From the NCBI RefSeq assembly GCF_041080625.1, contig NZ_CP163518.1:1426001-1490000 (forward strand): 64,000 nucleotides of DNA. Direction: 5' to 3'. Both the position numbers and the translations under genes were made by a program. This DNA comes from Streptomyces sp. CG1. GTDB taxonomy: Bacteria; Actinomycetota; Actinomycetes; Streptomycetales; Streptomycetaceae. The notes beneath the pieces are model-generated. The model had not been told where the DNA came from. It ran no database searches and saw only the letters and a list, made by a program, of their open reading frames with translations. Shown one piece after another: positions 51,745-60,185 of this stretch (position 1 is the stretch's first letter; each line of letters starts with the position of its first letter).

Positions 51745-52308
51745 GCAAAGCCGATCATCGAAAAATACAAGCCCGAAGAAGGCATCATCGTCATCTCCGG
51801 CCTGGCGCCCGTTTCAGACGTCACAGAGCGCACAGTAGACGCATCGCTGAATGCATGAACTGATCGATGTTCTCGGGAGGCACCGGAGCGCGTACGGGCG
51901 TCTCCAGAAGGGCGTCAGCGCCTCGCAGGCACTGCCCCAAGCCCCCCGCCACGTCGAGCTCCTCCTGCCAGGCCACGGCCTCCGCGTAAAGCTGCGCGTT
52001 TCAGAACCTGGGCGGACGAACTCGGGCCCTCCTGCCGGCTGCCCAACAGGCTGGGATCCGCAGCTTCCCGCTGATCACCGCCTCCTCCGATGCCTGGCGC
52101 GCGCACGGCATGGGCGCCCGTCACCGGCCAGATCCCCCAGGTCGACACGGCGTGTTCCTGTAGTCACCTCTGTGACTGTTCTTCGACTACCCACCGACCG
52201 CCGCCCGATTGCAGCCGTCTGCGATGCGGGGCGGGCAGGAAAGTTCGAATCCCGACATACGACGCCCGTCACACATAGACGCCTGGGTTCTCACCGCTGT
52301 GAAGACGC
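51745..52308. other. right-end region of the transposon with gene fragments
   Basis: No intact gene is seen. The frame of tniQ stays open after its TAG for 37 codons (KPIIEKYKPEEGIIVISGLA and on) to a TGA at 51855-51857. On the other strand, 51821-51994 reads as the well-formed end of some protein (QLYAEAVAWQEELDVAGGLG, later PPENIDQFMHSAMRLL) with an in-frame stop just upstream, so it is a 3' gene fragment of unknown family. An inverted repeat AGTCAC-CTCT-GTGACT lies at 52162-52177. TGTGACG copies read leftward from 51825 and 52273 are the candidate right ends. Confidence 0.45.
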
Positions 52309-52346
52309 GATGGCCGGCGCCCCACGGGTGCGGGACTCCGGCCATC
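52309..52346 (-). terminator. hairpin after the small membrane protein gene
   Basis: A perfect 9-bp inverted repeat GATGGCCGG (52309-52317) and CCGGCCATC (52338-52346) lies 9 bases beyond the stop of the leftward gene at 52355, as expected for its terminator. It marks the resumption of ordinary chromosome to the right of the transposon. Confidence 0.6.
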
Positions 52347-52354
52347 GGCGGGGT

Positions 52355-52609
52355 TCAGTGGGCGGCGGCCGTGTGCAGGGCCTTCGCGTACAGGGTCTTC
52401 CAGAGCCTTCCGGCGCCCGGCATCACGAAGAAGACGAGGAGCGCGATGGAGGCCAGGGTGAAGGGGAATGGGCGTACCCACTGGTTCCAGTTCGCGAAAC
52501 GGTCGCCGATGGTCAGGGAGTACAGCCGGTCCGAGGAGTAGATGGTGACCAGCAAGGTGAGGAACTCGGCCCAGTGAGGCATGGTCGGCGTGCGGAAGAT
52601 GTGCTTCAT
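52355..52609 (-). CDS. small membrane protein, 84 aa, unknown function
   Basis: The product has one clear hydrophobic helix near the C-terminus (PFTLASIALLVFFVMPGAG, about 48-67) and a weaker amphipathic segment near the N-terminus (HWAEFLTLLVTIYSSD). I do not recognise the family. It lies 14 bases after the carboxylesterase gene on the same strand, with a GGAG-type site before its ATG, so it should be co-transcribed with the esterase. Confidence 0.65.
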   Translation of the reverse strand: MKHIFRTPTMPHWAEFLTLLVTIYSSDRLYSLTIGDRFANWNQWVRPFPFTLASIALLVFFVMPGAGRLWKTLYAKALHTAAAH

Positions 52610-52623
52610 GACGGTCTCCTCTC

Positions 52624-54087
52624 TCAGCCGAAGTGGCGGATGCGGGCTGCGGTCGCGGGCGCGTAGGGCAGCCAGTTGCTGGTCGTTCCAGTGGTGACGA
52701 ATTCGGCGACGGCGGTTGCGAATTCGAGGCTCAGGGTGCGCTGGGCGTCGCCGGCGCCGGCGAGGACGGGGCTGCCGGGGTAGGCGTCGAAGGTGTTGAA
52801 GAGGAAGGGCAGTTCGGCGCAGTGGGTGGCGCCCAGGGCGTACGGGTCCTCGGCGGGGGCGTAGTCGAACTGGTAAACGTAGGTGGTGTTGCCGCCGGCC
52901 GCGTGATGGTCGGCGATCTCCAGCGAGCCGTCGCGGAAGAGGCCGTCGGTCTGCACCGAGGTGAAGATCTGCGCCGGTGTCGCCTGCGGGAGGCGGGCGG
53001 CGTGCTGCTGGTAGACGTCCTGGGCGGCCTGTCGGCCGACCTGGGCGGTGAGGACGTCCAGGGCGGTTTCGGTGGTGAGGTTCTGGATGCGGGGGTCGAA
53101 GGCGAAGAAGGCCGTCGCTTCGTCGCGGGTGGTGCCGATCAGCAGGGTCTTGCCCTCCAAAGCGCCGTCATTGAGCGCCTGTTGCCGGGTGCGGGGCATG
53201 CCGGGGGCACCGAGGACCGGGTACATCGGCGGAGCCGCGCTACCCGGAGCCGCGAGCTGGACGGAGAGCCGGCCGTAGGCGTCCAGCAGTTGCTCGGCCG
53301 GCAGGGCACGCAGGGCCTTCGCGGCATCAGTGCCGACTGGGATGTCCAGCAGGCGCAGGTAGGCGTCGGCGTTCTCGGCGGCCTGGTGCGGATCCTGTGG
53401 GTTCAGGCCGAAGGGGCCGCTCTGCAGCAGCACCCGGGTGATGGACCCGTTCGTCTCGGGGTCGAGCGCAAGCGACAGGGCCGAGTACGCTCCGGCGGAC
53501 TGCCCGCCGACGGTGACCGTGCGCGGGTCGCCGCCGAAGGAGGCGATGTTGTTCTGCACCCAGCGCAGCACGGCGGCCTGGTCCTGGGGGCCGAGGTTGG
53601 CTGCGCCGATCTGCGGCAGGTAGAGGTAACCCAGCGGTCCCACCCGGTAGTTGGCGGTGACGACCACGATGTCGCCCAGCGCGGCGAGGCGGCCGCCGTC
53701 GTACCAGTCCCAGCCGCCGGAGCCGCTGGTGAAGCCGCCGCCGTGCCACCAGAGCAGGACGGGTCGGGCCGCACCGTCCGCCAGCGCCCGGCGTGGAGTG
53801 AAGACGTTGACGGTCAGGCTGCCGTCCTCGTTCCAGTCCGGCACGCGCTGCCCCTGCACCTTCTCCAGCCGGGAGGCCGCCTGCGGAACGGAGGGGCCGG
53901 CCTTGGCCGCGTCCCGCACGTCCGTCCAGCCCGGGTGCGGCTGCGGCGGCGCGAACCGCAGCTCGCCGACCGGCGACGCGGCGTACGGGATTCCCCGGAA
54001 GGAGACCGCCTCGCCCTCCGTAACGCCCCTGACCTTGCCCCAGTCGGTGTCCACCACCGTGTGCTCGATACCGGTCATCGTGCTCAC
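52624..54087 (-). CDS. carboxylesterase/lipase (type B, PnbA-like)
   Basis: The 487-residue product is a full-length type B carboxylesterase: VSFRGIPYAASPVGELRFAP, the oxyanion loop VLLWWHGGGFTSGSGG, VVVTANYRVGPLGYLYLP, the nucleophile elbow TVGGQSAGAYSAL with catalytic Ser, a Glu candidate in IGTTRDEATAFF and the His region ALGATHCAELPFLF. There is no signal peptide, so it acts in the cytoplasm. It is divergent from an Lrp-type regulator that probably controls it. A decayed gene of the same family lies at 62061-63079. Confidence 0.9.
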   Translation of the reverse strand: MSTMTGIEHTVVDTDWGKVRGVTEGEAVSFRGIPYAASPVGELRFAPPQPHPGWTDVRDAAKAGPSVPQAASRLEKVQGQRVPDWNEDGSLTVNVFTPRRALADGAARPVLLWWHGGGFTSGSGGWDWYDGGRLAALGDIVVVTANYRVGPLGYLYLPQIGAANLGPQDQAAVLRWVQNNIASFGGDPRTVTVGGQSAGAYSALSLALDPETNGSITRVLLQSGPFGLNPQDPHQAAENADAYLRLLDIPVGTDAAKALRALPAEQLLDAYGRLSVQLAAPGSAAPPMYPVLGAPGMPRTRQQALNDGALEGKTLLIGTTRDEATAFFAFDPRIQNLTTETALDVLTAQVGRQAAQDVYQQHAARLPQATPAQIFTSVQTDGLFRDGSLEIADHHAAGGNTTYVYQFDYAPAEDPYALGATHCAELPFLFNTFDAYPGSPVLAGAGDAQRTLSLEFATAVAEFVTTGTTSNWLPYAPATAARIRHFG

Positions 54088-54192
54088 CAGCTCTCTCGTC
54101 TCGGTTTCTCTGAGACGTTTCTAAGCCGAGGCGAGAATCTGAGCCAGAAATGACCATCTGGATCGAGGAAAAAGGACATATGATCTCGATCT
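54088..54192. promoter_or_regulatory. esterase/Lrp divergent promoter with inverted repeat and 6-codon leader
   Basis: CGTCTC (54097-54102) and GAGACG (54112-54117) form an inverted repeat near the esterase start. A leader frame ATG at 54180 (M-I-S-I-Y-G, stop TAG at 54198-54200), with AAAAAGGA just upstream, overlaps the Lrp start codon at 54193. Confidence 0.5.
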
Positions 54193-55170
54193 ATGGATAG
54201 AGTGCGCCATCTGTTGAATGAAACAGACAGTCGGATCGCCGCCGCGATGCTGGCTGCTCCGCGTGCCTCGTGGCGCACGGTCGGCCGTGTCCTGGGCATC
54301 TCGGAGCGCACTGTCGTACGCCGGGCGGCACCGCTGTTCGGCGACGGGACGCTGCGGGCCACGGCCGTACGCAATCCCGTGCACTTCCCTGAGCTGATTC
54401 CGCTGGCCCTGCGCATCCGCTGCCGGCCCAACCGGATCAGCGCCATCGCCGCCACCCTCGCCCGCCGCCCCGACACCATCTGGGTCGACGTCCTCGGTGG
54501 CGGCGACGAGATCTGCACCATCCTGTTCCTGGACGGACCGGACGCCCGCAACAACCTGCTGCTGCGCGACCTGCCCGCCACCCCCGCGGTCCAGGACTGG
54601 ACCTCGCACGTCCTGCTCCGGGTCTTCCCGGCCGCCTTCGACTGGAGCGGCGGCCTGCTGACACAGACCGAACTGACCAGCCTGCGGCCCGACCTGTCCG
54701 CGGCACCTACCCGCCCCGTCCTTCAGTCTCTCGACCACCAGCTGATCACCGCGCTGATCGAGGACGGCCGAGCCCCCTACACCGACCTCGCCCGCCGCGC
54801 CAACACCACCGCCTTGACTGCTCGCCGCCGGGTAGAGGCACTGGTCAACGGCCAGGTACTCAGACTCGCGACCGAAGTCGATCTGGCCCGGCTGGGCGTC
54901 CGGACCGAGGCACTCCTGTGGATCACCGTCGCACCTGGCGGACTGGAGGAGACGGGCCAGCAGCTCAGCCGCCACCCACAAGTCCGCTTCGCCTCTGCCA
55001 CCACCGGCTCGGCCAACCTCCTTGTGGCCGTCGCGGCAACCGACCTCGACGCGCTCTACCACTTCCTGAGCGACACCATCGGCGCCCTCGAACACATCAC
55101 CACCCTTGAGGTCACCCCCATCCTGACCGGGGTGAAGAGGACCGGCCTGGTCCGCCCGGGCAGCCTCTGA
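54193..55170 (+). CDS. Lrp/AsnC family regulator with duplicated domains
   Basis: The 325-residue protein has two Lrp-type units: an HTH (RTVGRVLGISERTVVRRAAP) with an effector-like domain (about 60-160), and a second HTH (YTDLARRANTTALTARRRVEALVNG) with a RAM-like domain (TEALLWITVAPGGLEETGQQL to LEVTPIL). Double Lrp proteins of about 320 residues are common in Streptomyces. An in-frame stop at 54181 limits the start to ATG 54193, which has no ribosome site of its own and overlaps a six-codon leader frame, so translation is probably coupled. It probably regulates the divergent esterase. Confidence 0.85.
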   Translation: MDRVRHLLNETDSRIAAAMLAAPRASWRTVGRVLGISERTVVRRAAPLFGDGTLRATAVRNPVHFPELIPLALRIRCRPNRISAIAATLARRPDTIWVDVLGGGDEICTILFLDGPDARNNLLLRDLPATPAVQDWTSHVLLRVFPAAFDWSGGLLTQTELTSLRPDLSAAPTRPVLQSLDHQLITALIEDGRAPYTDLARRANTTALTARRRVEALVNGQVLRLATEVDLARLGVRTEALLWITVAPGGLEETGQQLSRHPQVRFASATTGSANLLVAVAATDLDALYHFLSDTIGALEHITTLEVTPILTGVKRTGLVRPGSL

Positions 55171-55753
55171 GCCGATCACAGGTTCCGGGTCGGCAGGACC
55201 TCACGTCCGTTCGGCTGCGGACAACGGACAAGAACAATCCCTGTCCAGGACGAAACCGATCACCCCGCCTTCACTGATCAGCGCCTGATCCGGATCATGC
55301 GGGACAGTGGAGCGCGTGGGAGCGGTGGGTGTGTCCGGCCGGAGGACAGACAGCTCGGTTTCTGAGAGCAGGCCGCCGCTCCAGTCGAAGGCGGCCGGGA
55401 AGACCCGGAGCAGGACGTGCGAGGTCCAGTCCTGGACCGCGGGGGTGGCGGGCAGGTCGCGCAGCAGCAGGTTGTTGCGGGCGTCCGGTCCGTCCAGGAA
55501 CAGGATGGTGCAGATCTCGTCGCCGCCACCGAGGACGTCGACCCAGATGGTGTCGGGGCGGCGGGCGAGGGTGGCGGCGATGGCGCTGATCCGGTTGGGC
55601 CGGCAGCGGGTGCGCAGGGCCAGCGGAATCAGCTCAGGGAAGTGCACGGGATTGCGTACGGCCGTGGCCCGCAGCGTCCCGTCGCCGAACAGCGGTGCCG
55701 CCCGGCGTACGACAGTGCGCTCCGAGATGCCCAGGACACGGCCGACCGTGCGC
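54273..55753. repeat. 387-bp inverted repeat (54273-54659 and 55367-55753)
   Basis: The two 387-bp arms are inverted copies of the first-domain coding region of the Lrp gene. Comparison of the translations in three frames shows one base difference (the Ile/Thr codon near 54414-54416). Both ends break sharply: outside the arms the two copies diverge, and after the 3' break the truncated copy continues with similar but clearly different Lrp-like sequence. About 707 bp separate the arms. Confidence 0.85.
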
Positions 55754-55760
55754 AATGATG
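55201..55760 (-). pseudogene. truncated second copy of the Lrp/AsnC regulator gene
   Basis: On the reverse strand the sequence reads as the first Lrp unit, from RTVGRVLGISERTVVRR through WSGGLL. It then has a divergent tail (SETELSVLRPDTPTAPTRST) and an early stop at 55201. The true N-terminus (the first ~25 residues including MLAAPRAS) and the entire second Lrp unit are missing. It is not expected to bind DNA in the normal dimeric form. The identical core and divergent tail point to gene conversion between paralogues rather than a simple duplication. Confidence 0.75.
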
Positions 55761-55799
55761 CAGAGCAACGGAAACGAAAGGTGAGCACGTGAGGGGATC

Positions 55800-56030
55800 G
55801 CCGAGATAAGTCCATGAGGGGGGCGGGGTGATCTTGAAGCCCTGAGCGCCCGGAGTCATCTCCAGCACTGGCGTGGCAGTCGATGCCGTGTGGGGAGAGG
55901 AAGTCGCCGACCCAGCTGATGCTGGTGAGCAAGGCGTTAGATGGTCGGCCATCCACGAACCGGCGGCGTGGAAAAGTTCGGATTCCTCTGATCCGGTGAA
56001 CGTGATGACCTGGATATTGCCCTGGTAGGG
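55800..56030 (-). pseudogene. frameshifted small Streptomyces protein of unknown function
   Basis: Reverse-strand reading gives NIQVITFTGSEESELFHAAG and SWMADHL in one frame, then ALLTSISWVGDFLSPHGID in the next, and finally PLMDLS. Together these resemble a ~70-residue hypothetical protein seen in Streptomyces that starts with an IQVITF strand and ends with a TVDLS-like strand. The shift near 55940 breaks it. The family match is from memory and weak. Confidence 0.4.
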
Positions 56031-56141
56031 CTGCCTTCGACGGGGCCGTGGTACGTCTGGTAGCCGCGCGGGGAACACCGGAACCGTGGCATTCTCGCGA
56101 GGGCAAAACGGTCGAGCTCCCGACCCGACTCACTTCGGGGC

Positions 56142-57320
56142 CTACGAGCCTTGCTCTGCGAGTGTGACCTTCCGGCCCGCGCGCGCCGCCTCTCGGATCC
56201 GCTCCAGCATGCGGTGTCGCCGGACGGCGTGCCGGAAGTCGGGAACGCCGTCCTCATCTGGCGCAAGGTTCCCGGTGATCTGGTCGCGTAGAAGCGCGTA
56301 CTCGTGGGCGACGTTGCAGGCGGGCTCGGTGGATCGCTCGGTCCATTGCGTCAGCGACCGCTGATACCGGGCGGGAACCGGTAGCTCGGTCAACGTGCCG
56401 TCCTCTCCTCGGGCTCCGTTAAGCCGCAGTCCCCCATACCACCACTGGGCCTGGTCGGCCTTGACGACGAGATCGCCGTCCGTGCCGTTGATCTCCCAGT
56501 GAAACGCGGTGGCGCGTGACGTGCCGCCGCGGATGTGCATTGCGGCCACGGCCCCCGACTCCAGCACCCCGGTGACGGCGATCTGGTCCTCTGCAGTCTT
56601 GGCCGCGACCGCCCCGCTCGTGACGTGGGTGACCTCCGGGCGCAGGTTCTCGATGAGAGCCGACACCTCGCGGAACTCCCCGAGCACCATGGTCAGCGCG
56701 TCGACCGAGTGCCCGAAGGGGATCGACAGCAGGGTGGCGCCGCTGGTGACGTCCAGCACGTACGCATAGTTGTCGTCGTAGGTGGCGCCGCCGATCCAGC
56801 CCGACCCGAGCATGCTGGTCGACAGCACCCGCCCCACGTAGCCGTCGGCGACGAGGTCCCGCAGATACCGAAGCGGCGGAGCCGACCGGGCCTGCAGGCC
56901 GACGGCCGTGAGCACACCCCTGCGATGCGCGAGGCCGGCCAACTCCTCGGCCTGCGCGAGGTCGGCACCGAGCGGCCACTCGCTGAACACCATCTTTCCC
57001 GCTTCCAGCGCGGGTCGGATGAGCTCCAGGTGATGCGGAACCTTCACCGTCACCACCACGAGATCGACTTCCTCACTGCGGGCCAGCTCCTCCGCGCTGC
57101 CGTAGGCCAGGGGCACCGCATACTTCTCGCCGGCCGCACGCGCGGATTCGGCGCTGCTGGAGCTCAGCGCCCGCAACTCGTATCCATCGAGCCCGGCCAG
57201 TGCCGGCACATGGGCAGCGGCCGCCCACCCGCCGCTCGCGCTCAGACCCACGACACCGACGCGGATCGGCTCCCGATGAGGGGAAGTGGACGTCATGTGC
57301 GCCCCGGCGTTCGCGGTCAT
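56142..57320 (-). CDS. Gfo/Idh/MocA family NAD(P)-dependent oxidoreductase
   Basis: The 392-residue product begins with a Rossmann motif RVGVVGLSASGGWAAAAHVPAL (about 23-44), then VDLVVVTVKVPHHLEL and the family Lys position EWPLGAD, where most members have EKPLA; here Lys is replaced by Trp (SEWPLG). The C-terminal domain is standard (MLGSGWIGGATYDDNYAYV, FHWEINGTDGDLVV). Plant and fungal galactose-dehydrogenase-like relatives share the EWPLG form. The substrate is unknown. ATG 57320 has GAGAGAGCAG upstream; ATGs at 57332 and 57296 are alternatives. It lies downstream of the P450 operon on the same strand, 230 bases away. Confidence 0.8.
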   Translation of the reverse strand: MTANAGAHMTSTSPHREPIRVGVVGLSASGGWAAAAHVPALAGLDGYELRALSSSSAESARAAGEKYAVPLAYGSAEELARSEEVDLVVVTVKVPHHLELIRPALEAGKMVFSEWPLGADLAQAEELAGLAHRRGVLTAVGLQARSAPPLRYLRDLVADGYVGRVLSTSMLGSGWIGGATYDDNYAYVLDVTSGATLLSIPFGHSVDALTMVLGEFREVSALIENLRPEVTHVTSGAVAAKTAEDQIAVTGVLESGAVAAMHIRGGTSRATAFHWEINGTDGDLVVKADQAQWWYGGLRLNGARGEDGTLTELPVPARYQRSLTQWTERSTEPACNVAHEYALLRDQITGNLAPDEDGVPDFRHAVRRHRMLERIREAARAGRKVTLAEQGS

Positions 57321-57549
57321 CTGCTCTCTCATCTCAAAGCGGCCCATAGCCATGGAGGACACGGTCTGAGCAACACGGTCAGCTACACGTCGATCGGCTT
57401 GCCGTTCGTTACAGCGGAACCACACTCGGCGAGCTCGCTCCGCCGCGCCCTGCCCCTGCGGCGCGTCGGCACCTCCGAACCGGCCGAGGAACAACCGAAC
57501 GAACGACCGGCGCCTACTTCGCTTCCTGGGGCGAGGCGGTTCATTGCGT

Positions 57550-58767
57550 CTACGGCGACGGGGCCAGCTCGATGGGAAGGTGCCGGGGGCCGCGCAGCAC
57601 GGCGCTGTTCCGGTAGGGGGGAGGGTCTTCGACCAGGGTTGCGGTGGTGAGATGGGGAAGGAGTGCTCCCAGGGCGATCTGGGCTTCGACCCGGGCGAGG
57701 GGTGCGCCGTAGCAGATGTGGATGCCGCTGCCGAATCCAAGGTGCTGGTTGTCCCGTCGGGTGGGGTCGAACCGGTCGGGATCGCGGAACCGCTTGGGGT
57801 CACGGTTGCCCGAGGCCAGCACGAGCAGCACGGGTACGCCCTTGGGGATGGTCGTGCCGGCGACGTCGACGTGGGTGAGGGGAATACGCTCCAGCAAGTG
57901 GACGGGGGGCTCGTAGCGCAGCAGTTCCTCCACTGCGCCAGGAAGCAGGTCGGGTTCACGGCGCAGGCGCTCCAGCTGGTCGGGGTGGCGCAGCAGGGTG
58001 AGTACGCCGTTGGTGATCAGATTGACCGTGGTTTCGTGTCCGGCGACGAGCAGCAGCACGGCGGTGGCCGCCAGTTCCTCGCGGGTGAGTCCTCCAGCCG
58101 GGTCCGGGTCGTTGACGAACGCGGACAGCATGTCGTCCCCCGGGTGGCCGCGACGCTGCTCGGCGAGGTCCACCAGGTAGCGGCCCATCTGCGCCCGGGC
58201 CTGGTTGCCGGCCCGTTGGCTCGTGCCGAGGTCCTCACCGGGCCGGATGTCGCCGGAGTCGATGATGGCGTTGGACCACTCGCGGAAGGTCGGCTCGTCT
58301 TCGCGCGGTACACCAAGGAGTCGGCAGATGACGGAGACGGGCAGGGGATAGGCGAAGTCGTCGACGACGTCGACTCGCGTACGGCCCTGGAGCGACTCGA
58401 TCAGTTCGTCGGTGATCCGGGTGATCTCGTCTCGCATCGCGTCGATCCGGCCCGGACTGTGCGGGGGACCGAACGGCCGTGTGGCCAGGCTGCGCAGCCT
58501 GCGGTGTTCGGGGTCATCGAGCCGGATGAAAGGGCGGGGCTCTTCCTCATCCGCCGGCAGGCCGCTGTAGGTGCCGGCGCGGTTGCGGCGGTCCGAGCTG
58601 AGCCGTGGGTTGTGGAACAGGGCGACAATGTCGTAGTACCCGCCAACCAGGTAGCTGCCGTCCGTCTGCCGCGCCACGCCCGCCTCGCGGAGTTCCGCGT
58701 ACAGCGGGTAGGGGTCGGGGCGGTTGGCGTAGTCGGTGATCCGTTCCAGCAGGGTGTCGACAGCCAT
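57550..58767 (-). CDS. cytochrome P450 (class I, bacterial type)
   Basis: The 405-residue product has all P450 landmarks: I-helix AGHETT (242-247), K-helix ExxR as ELLR (281-284), the PERF-like DRFDPTR (331-337) and the haem loop FGSGIHICYG with Cys352. The length and style match soluble actinobacterial CYP105/CYP107-like enzymes. The ATG at 58767 follows GAGGAGCC. Its electron donors are encoded directly upstream on the same strand (ferredoxin reductase, ferredoxin), making a self-sufficient monooxygenase operon. The substrate is unknown. Confidence 0.92.
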   Translation of the reverse strand: MAVDTLLERITDYANRPDPYPLYAELREAGVARQTDGSYLVGGYYDIVALFHNPRLSSDRRNRAGTYSGLPADEEEPRPFIRLDDPEHRRLRSLATRPFGPPHSPGRIDAMRDEITRITDELIESLQGRTRVDVVDDFAYPLPVSVICRLLGVPREDEPTFREWSNAIIDSGDIRPGEDLGTSQRAGNQARAQMGRYLVDLAEQRRGHPGDDMLSAFVNDPDPAGGLTREELAATAVLLLVAGHETTVNLITNGVLTLLRHPDQLERLRREPDLLPGAVEELLRYEPPVHLLERIPLTHVDVAGTTIPKGVPVLLVLASGNRDPKRFRDPDRFDPTRRDNQHLGFGSGIHICYGAPLARVEAQIALGALLPHLTTATLVEDPPPYRNSAVLRGPRHLPIELAPSP

Positions 58768-58802
58768 CGACGGGCTCCTCGTGACAGGGGAGAACGGAAG
58801 GG

Positions 58803-60185
58803 TCAGCCGGCGGGCCGGACCACGGTCAGTCGGCGGTCCGGCAGGTGACCGGTCAGCGCGACGGTGGGGCCGTGGGACAGCCCCCTTGGATCCGGCACGT
58901 CGGAGGGGAGCGCGAATTCGGTCACCAGCGGGTGGCCGTCGGCCGCGCCGGGCGCGGGCGGGAACGGGGCGGCGGCCTCGATCAGGCCCTGGTAGTACTC
59001 CAGCCACTTGGCCATGTTGACGGTGACGGCGGCAGTGATGCGGCCCCGGTAGCCGTAGACCGCCACCAGACGGCGTTCACTGAGCGAGCCCTGGGCAATG
59101 ACCACCTGGTCGGAGTAGGTAGGGACACCCACGGACTTGATGTTGACCCCGAACTGACTCGACCAGAAGACCGGAACCGCGAGGTGGGGACGCCGCGGCG
59201 GCCCGGGACTGATCATGTTGTGGGCCGCCACCTCGGCCTGCGCGACCGCGTTGCCCCAGTGCTCCAAGGAGAGCATCTGGTAATCGAAGAGCGGGTGGGG
59301 GAAGCGGGAGACGTCGCCAGCCACAAAAACATCGTCGGTGACGATTCCGTACATGTCGAAAGCGCGGCACCCCGCGTCACAGGCGACCCCGTGCGGGCCC
59401 GCCGCCAGCCCGGAATCCGCCAGCCACTCGACGTTGCGGACCGCACCCATGGCGATGACGCACACGTCCGCGTCGATGTGGCTGCCGTCGGAGAGGTCAG
59501 CTCCGGTGAACCGCCCGCCGGCGTTCCCGCACAGCGCGGTGACCGTCACTCCGCAGCGCAGGTCCACGCCGTGGGCCCGCTGCAGGCCGGCTGCGAGCTT
59601 CGCCAGTGTGCCGCCGAGGGCGCCCACCAGCGGTGCGGTGCCGCGTTCTGTGACTGTGACCTCGATGCCCCGCTCCCGGCAGGCTGAGGCGATCTCCGAG
59701 CCGGTGAAGCCTGCGCCGATGACCAGCACCCGGCGCGGTCCGGCGGTCAGCCGCTCGGCCAGGCACCCGGCGTCGTCACGAGTGCGCAGGGTGAAGACTC
59801 CGTCCAGGGCGGCCTGCTCCGGTTGGGGCCAGGGGCGCGCCCGGGTTCCGGTGGCGATCAGCAGCCGGTCGTAGGGCAGCGACTCGCCGTCGGCCAGCAG
59901 GACCTGACGGCCGACCGGGTCGAGCCCTGTGGCACGCACTCCGAGGCGCCAGTCGGCGTCCGGGTCGCGGCGCATCGGCAGCCCGGTAGTGTCCGCCGGC
60001 GACATGCCGAGCAAAACCTGCTTGGACAGTGGCGGTCTGTCGTAGGGCGGGTGGGGCTCGTCCCCGACCACGGTCAGCGAGCCGGTGAAGCCCCTCTCGC
60101 GCAGTGCCTCAGCGGCCCGCAACCCGGCCAGCGACGCGCCGACGATGACGATGGGGCCCTCCCGAAGGTCACCGGGCCCGGGCAC
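58803..60185 (-). CDS. NAD(P)H-dependent ferredoxin reductase (FAD, Rhodocoxin/putidaredoxin reductase type)
   Basis: The 460-residue product has the FAD motif PIVIVGASLAGLRAAEALRE (about 11-30), PPYDRPPLSKQVLLG, LLIATGTRARPW, the NAD motif RVLVIGAGFTGSEIASACRE, and the second FAD motif DDVFVAGDVSRFPHPLF. This is the layout of class I P450 ferredoxin reductases. A C-terminal extension of about 50 residues (LVTEFALPSDVPDPRG on) exceeds the usual length. The GTG start at 60185 lies within the end of the ferredoxin gene (17-base overlap), so the two are translationally coupled. Confidence 0.9.
   Translation of the reverse strand: MPGPGDLREGPIVIVGASLAGLRAAEALRERGFTGSLTVVGDEPHPPYDRPPLSKQVLLGMSPADTTGLPMRRDPDADWRLGVRATGLDPVGRQVLLADGESLPYDRLLIATGTRARPWPQPEQAALDGVFTLRTRDDAGCLAERLTAGPRRVLVIGAGFTGSEIASACRERGIEVTVTERGTAPLVGALGGTLAKLAAGLQRAHGVDLRCGVTVTALCGNAGGRFTGADLSDGSHIDADVCVIAMGAVRNVEWLADSGLAAGPHGVACDAGCRAFDMYGIVTDDVFVAGDVSRFPHPLFDYQMLSLEHWGNAVAQAEVAAHNMISPGPPRRPHLAVPVFWSSQFGVNIKSVGVPTYSDQVVIAQGSLSERRLVAVYGYRGRITAAVTVNMAKWLEYYQGLIEAAAPFPPAPGAADGHPLVTEFALPSDVPDPRGLSHGPTVALTGHLPDRRLTVVRPAG

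Larger units (their letters stand above)
42099..52273. mobile_element. Tn7-like transposon with two TniQ proteins
   Basis: The element holds a rightward operon tnsA-tnsB-tnsC-tniQ (45257-51744) and a leftward second tniQ fused to an IS5-type domain (42441-44903). The proposed left end begins TGTGACGAGG at 42099. The proposed right end is TGTGACGGGC read leftward from 52273; the first seven bases agree and start with the TGT typical of this superfamily. No 5-bp target duplication is visible (TGCCC left, CATAG right), so the ends are provisional. Another TGTGACG copy, read leftward from 51825, is an alternative right end. No CRISPR array, Cas gene, resistance gene or other cargo is seen. Base composition looks less GC-rich than the flanks, consistent with acquisition. 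Confidence 0.75.

Noticed and set aside
42099..52273. CRISPR array or Cas genes inside the Tn7-like element
   Set aside because: No short direct repeats with regular spacers and no Cas-like proteins are visible, so a CRISPR-guided transposon is not supported.
52228..52273. tRNA-like TTCGAATC segment near the transposon right end
   Set aside because: The five bases on each side do not pair as a T stem, and no acceptor or anticodon arm can be drawn, so no tRNA or tRNA remnant is claimed.
51851..52666. 271-codon rightward open frame at the transposon right end
   Set aside because: No protein-like features. It crosses the proposed element boundary and is antisense to the small membrane protein gene and the end of the carboxylesterase gene.
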